Positions 6,796 through 8,650 of a stretch of DNA of 8,650 nucleotides are shown here, in pieces; position 1 is the first letter of the stretch, and each line of letters begins with the position of its first letter. This DNA comes from Promethearchaeota archaeon. Its GTDB lineage: Archaea; Asgardarchaeota; Lokiarchaeia; Sigynarchaeales; SOKP01. The translations under genes were made by a program, and so were the position numbers. Under the pieces are notes generated by a model that saw only the letters and a program-made list of their open reading frames with translations, ran no database searches and was not told the origin of the DNA. The stretch is taken from the NCBI GenBank assembly GCA_019894875.1, contig JAGXNR010000111.1, positions 1 to 8,650 on the forward strand, in the 5' to 3' direction.

Positions 6796-7350
6796 ATGAA
6801 AGACTCCGAAGAGAAAGATATACCTCAAGATGATACCATACTAGTACAGGAACAGGAACAAAAAACGGATCCTGTAAGCCAATTTGTTACAGATTTTTTC
6901 ACAGATATGAAGAATGGCTTTAATACCCTCTCTGAAGAGTCGGGGGAATTCTTCCTTAATGTGAAGAATGATGCTTCTAGTAATTGGGATAAGTTTAAGT
7001 TATCCTGGAAAAATTTCTTTGATGGTTTCAAGGATTTAAGTCCTAAGCATAGAAGATTTAAGAAGTTATACAGTAAAATAAAAGCGGTGGAATTAAAGGT
7101 CTCCGAAATAAAGGAGGATACGACAAAAATTAAATTGGAGATTTCTGAAGTTGCAACCATGATTGAGCAACTTATGGAGGGCCATGAGGATCTTGAGAGC
7201 TATATGAAAGAAAATCTAGGTTCCGATTGGAAAGTTTTAAAGAACCACTGGAAAAGATGTAAAAAAGGAGATATCTCCAAGTGGGAATTCGCTAAGATAG
7301 GACTATCAAAAGTTGGGAAGACATTTGCAGGGATCTTTATTAAAGTATAA
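6796..7350 (+). CDS. charged coiled-coil protein, unknown function
   Basis: I do not recognise this 184-residue protein. It begins with an acidic, probably disordered tail (residues 1-25, KDSEEKDIPQDD). Amphipathic stretches rich in F, W and K follow (about 29-80: FVTDFFTDMKNGF, WDKFKLSWKNFFDGF). A likely coiled coil spans about 86-140, with hydrophobic residues at heptad-like spacing and many K/E. The basic C-terminus ends GKTFAGIFIKV. There is no signal peptide, TM helix or metal motif; the single Cys is residue 155. The amphipathic segments could bind membranes or a partner, but this is inference. I prefer the ATG at 6796. A TTG at 6784 would add four residues and has GAAGGA about 11 bases upstream, so it stays possible. 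The gene stands alone between divergent SnoaL and downstream VOC genes, with its own TATA box. Confidence 0.75.
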   Translation: MKDSEEKDIPQDDTILVQEQEQKTDPVSQFVTDFFTDMKNGFNTLSEESGEFFLNVKNDASSNWDKFKLSWKNFFDGFKDLSPKHRRFKKLYSKIKAVELKVSEIKEDTTKIKLEISEVATMIEQLMEGHEDLESYMKENLGSDWKVLKNHWKRCKKGDISKWEFAKIGLSKVGKTFAGIFIKV

Positions 7351-7448
7351 GTTCTACCATGATTAATTATAAAACTTAAATAATTTCTTCATTAATAGTT
7401 ATTTCTTATTTGAATATCCTCAAACTATTTAGAATTTATAGAGACGAA

Positions 7449-7457
7449 ATTTATTTA
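7449..7457 (+). promoter_or_regulatory. TATA box of the VOC-family gene
   Basis: ATTTATTTA lies about 47 bases before the ATG at 7500, which predicts a leader of about 20 bases including the GGTGA ribosome binding site. Confidence 0.4.
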
Positions 7458-7489
7458 TGCTAGTAAATAACTCAATTTTAGACATTAAA

Positions 7490-7494
7490 GGTGA
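7490..7494 (+). promoter_or_regulatory. ribosome binding site that sets the VOC start
   Basis: GGTGA, five bases before ATG 7500, is a strong archaeal Shine-Dalgarno. The GTG at 7491 that would open the longer frame is part of this site, so the start is almost certainly the ATG at 7500. Confidence 0.7.
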
Positions 7495-7499
7495 ACAAA

Positions 7500-7919
7500 A
7501 TGGTTAAAATTAATCCCTATTTAATGGTAAAAAATGGAAAAGAAGCAATTGAGCTATATAAAGACCTATTTGGAGCAAAAGTCATAGATCAGATGCCTTT
7601 TGAAAAGGAAGCGGGAGCTTATTTCGGCTTTCCAGATGATTTCGATTACGAAAATTCTACTATGCACGTGGTTCTCGATATTGAAGGTGCTACTGTGATG
7701 TTATCCGATAACCCAATGGGAAAACCTGGCTCTGGAAATGTACAAGTATTAGTGACAGTCGAATCTGAAGATGAGATAGAAAAAATAAATGAAAAAGTAC
7801 AGAAAAATAAATTTACCATAGTAATGCCTTTAGAAAAGACTGATTGGGGTTCCTGGTATATGATGTTCGAAGACTCAAATGGTGTAGGATGGCAAATTAA
7901 TTTTCCTGTAGAACAATAA
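7500..7919 (+). CDS. VOC (glyoxalase/bleomycin resistance fold) protein, PhnB-like
   Basis: A 139-residue protein of the vicinal oxygen chelate superfamily, PhnB-like subgroup. Two beta-alpha-beta-beta-beta modules are visible. The first holds INPYLMVKNGKEAIELYKDLFGAKV (residues 4-28), MHVVLDIEGATVMLSDN (55-71) with His56 in the usual metal-ligand position, and LSD. The second runs from VQVLVTVES (81-89) through DEIEKINEKVQK to WGSWYMMFEDSNGVGWQINF (116-135), whose DxNGVxWxINF ending is typical of PhnB-like proteins. No second Glu or His ligand at the end of the fold is obvious, so metal use is uncertain. These proteins are usually called glyoxalase-like; substrates are mostly unknown, and the PhnB name does not imply phosphonate metabolism. 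The length is normal. It converges on the PH-domain gene with a 16-base gap. Confidence 0.85.
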   Translation: MVKINPYLMVKNGKEAIELYKDLFGAKVIDQMPFEKEAGAYFGFPDDFDYENSTMHVVLDIEGATVMLSDNPMGKPGSGNVQVLVTVESEDEIEKINEKVQKNKFTIVMPLEKTDWGSWYMMFEDSNGVGWQINFPVEQ

Positions 7920-7925
7920 AATCCT

Positions 7926-7941
7926 ATTTTTTTATTTATTT
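7926..7941 (+). terminator. T-tract terminator of the VOC gene
   Basis: TTTTTTTATTTATTT starts seven bases past the VOC stop and runs into the last codons of the convergent PH-domain gene. It is a compact U-tract stop with no hairpin. Confidence 0.5.
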
Positions 7942-8445
7942 AAGCAATTCTTGTAACAAGTCGCAAATTTTTTGCGGATTTTTTGTAGAGAAAAGAAATG
8001 GTCTACCAGATTGAAGAGTCAATTTTACAGCATCTCCGAAATCCGTGTTATAAGCCCATGAACCATCTACTCCGAATCGTATTCCTACTCCACCGTAAGT
8101 TTTGAAATGGGCTTTAGTTATATCACATTTAGTTATTTGGTCTAAAGGAATTCTTTTATGATTAAGAATACCATAATTTACTTCAAGCTGATTTTTGGTT
8201 AAACTAATTTGTAGTCCTCTATAGTTCCAATACAAAAGGAAAATAATTATGCAGACACCACCGAGAATAAGCCCAATAAATGCCAATTCTATAGGCAGAT
8301 GAGCAGTGAAAATAATCCCAAGAGACGCAATTAATATAAATACTATTGATATTACTATTTTTACAATCTTTCCGGTGGGGACCCATTCTGAATATAATAT
8401 TTCATCTTTTTTTTGGAGATTATTTTCTTTAGTTATTTCTAACAC
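7936..8445 (-). CDS. two-TM membrane protein with bacterial PH-like domain
   Basis: A 169-residue integral membrane protein. A short polar N-terminus containing LYSEWVPTGK precedes two TM helices (about 27-49 and 53-73). A cytosolic bacterial PH-like (bPH / DUF304-like) domain follows at 76-169. Its strands are LQISLTKNQLEVNYG, HKRIPLDQITKCDI, GGVGIRFGVDGSWAYNTDFGDAVKLTLQSGRPFLFST, then a closing helix NPQKICDLLQELLK. The GIRF..DG..AY..G.AV.L.L.SG pattern is characteristic of this family. Function is unknown; a scaffold or sensor at the membrane is a reasonable guess. The start is GTG at 8445: no ATG occurs in the frame, and an in-frame TAG ten codons upstream limits extension. AAAGGA lies about 15 bases before it, a weak ribosome binding site. 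Its stop is only 16 bases from that of the convergent VOC gene. Confidence 0.82.
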   Translation of the reverse strand: MLEITKENNLQKKDEILYSEWVPTGKIVKIVISIVFILIASLGIIFTAHLPIELAFIGLILGGVCIIIFLLYWNYRGLQISLTKNQLEVNYGILNHKRIPLDQITKCDITKAHFKTYGGVGIRFGVDGSWAYNTDFGDAVKLTLQSGRPFLFSTKNPQKICDLLQELLK

Positions 8446-8490
8446 CAGCTTAATTTTGTTCCTTTTACCATACTAAGCATACATCAAATT

Positions 8491-8501
8491 GGATTTAAAT
8501 T
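8491..8501 (-). promoter_or_regulatory. TATA-like box of the PH-domain gene
   Basis: The minus strand reads AATTTAAATCC, centred about 51 bases before the GTG at 8445. It is a weak match, but the best placed one in this spacer. Confidence 0.3.
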
Positions 8502-8599
8502 TTTGTATGACCGGAGATGTAATTTTACATAGCTTTACATTAGAAATAATATTTCTCTTTCTTAACCAGTTAAAACTAATATTAATACTCTATATATTT

Positions 8600-8650
8600 A
8601 TGAGTCGCTCAAATAATCTTATTCGCTTAACTGAAGATCAAGCTCAAGCG
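8600..8650 (+). CDS. possible start of a gene running off the right edge
   Basis: ATG at 8600 opens MSRSNNLIRLTEDQAQA, 17 codons to the edge. Base composition turns less A+T-rich right at this ATG, after the poly-A/T TATATATTT, as expected at a coding start. The frame is also open back to an ATG at 8507, but the extra 31 residues (LEIIFLFLNQLKLILILYIF) look like translated A/T-rich spacer. No clear ribosome binding site is present, so the mRNA may be leaderless. The product cannot be identified. Confidence 0.4.
   Translation, partial: MSRSNNLIRLTEDQAQA

Noticed and set aside
6825..7160. Minus-strand frame of 111 codons opposite the coiled-coil gene
   Set aside because: Ser/Leu/Phe-rich product typical of the antisense of a Lys/Glu-rich coding region; no promoter or start signal. 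The plus frame has better start signals and composition.
7457..7507. A 16-codon reading frame overlapping the VOC start (ATGCTAGTAAAT...)
   Set aside because: Its ATG overlaps the probable TATA box, so it should lie upstream of the mRNA start, and it has no ribosome binding site.
8507..8599. Upstream in-frame ATG for the right-edge gene
   Set aside because: The added peptide is an I/L/F string from A/T-rich spacer; the composition shift occurs at 8600. It is kept only as an alternative.

Overview
This A+T-rich window most likely comes from an archaeon, probably an Asgard lineage such as Lokiarchaeia (inference). The support is: TATA-like boxes about 35-50 bases ahead of most starts, GGTGA-type ribosome binding sites, T-tract 3' ends, and a giant surface protein of a kind I associate with Asgard and some other archaea. 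That protein carries NosD-like parallel beta-helix units, Ig-like repeats, one membrane anchor and a C-terminal zinc ribbon. No rRNA, tRNA, CRISPR array or recognisable transposase is visible.

Layout from left to right. An alpha/beta hydrolase (+) enters from the left edge without its start. It faces a small flavodoxin-like protein (-) across a 55-base A/T-rich gap. A 410-base stretch with no intact gene (1297-1706) follows. It holds the flavodoxin promoter, one copy of a 35-base dispersed repeat, and a broken SnoaL-like gene (-) with a one-base frameshift and an in-frame stop. Next is the 1458-residue surface protein (-, 1707-6083) and an intact SnoaL-like gene (-, 6182-6580). The second copy of the 35-base repeat lies just beyond that gene. 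To the right are a coiled-coil orphan protein (+), a PhnB-type VOC/glyoxalase-fold protein (+), a two-TM membrane protein with a bacterial PH-like domain (-), and the possible first 17 codons of a gene leaving the right edge (+).

The genes look mostly monocistronic: gaps are 98 bases or more between same-strand neighbours and most have their own TATA-like box. I see no pathway joining them. The hydrolase, flavodoxin, SnoaL and VOC proteins are small housekeeping or accessory folds whose substrates cannot be read from sequence.

The most notable structure is the interval 1337-6735. Direct copies of the 35-base repeat bound it, and inside it the giant gene is flanked by an intact SnoaL gene on one side and its decayed relative on the other, all on the same strand. 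This suggests a history of duplication or insertion around the surface-protein gene. It could also be a segment that could be lost by recombination between the repeats.
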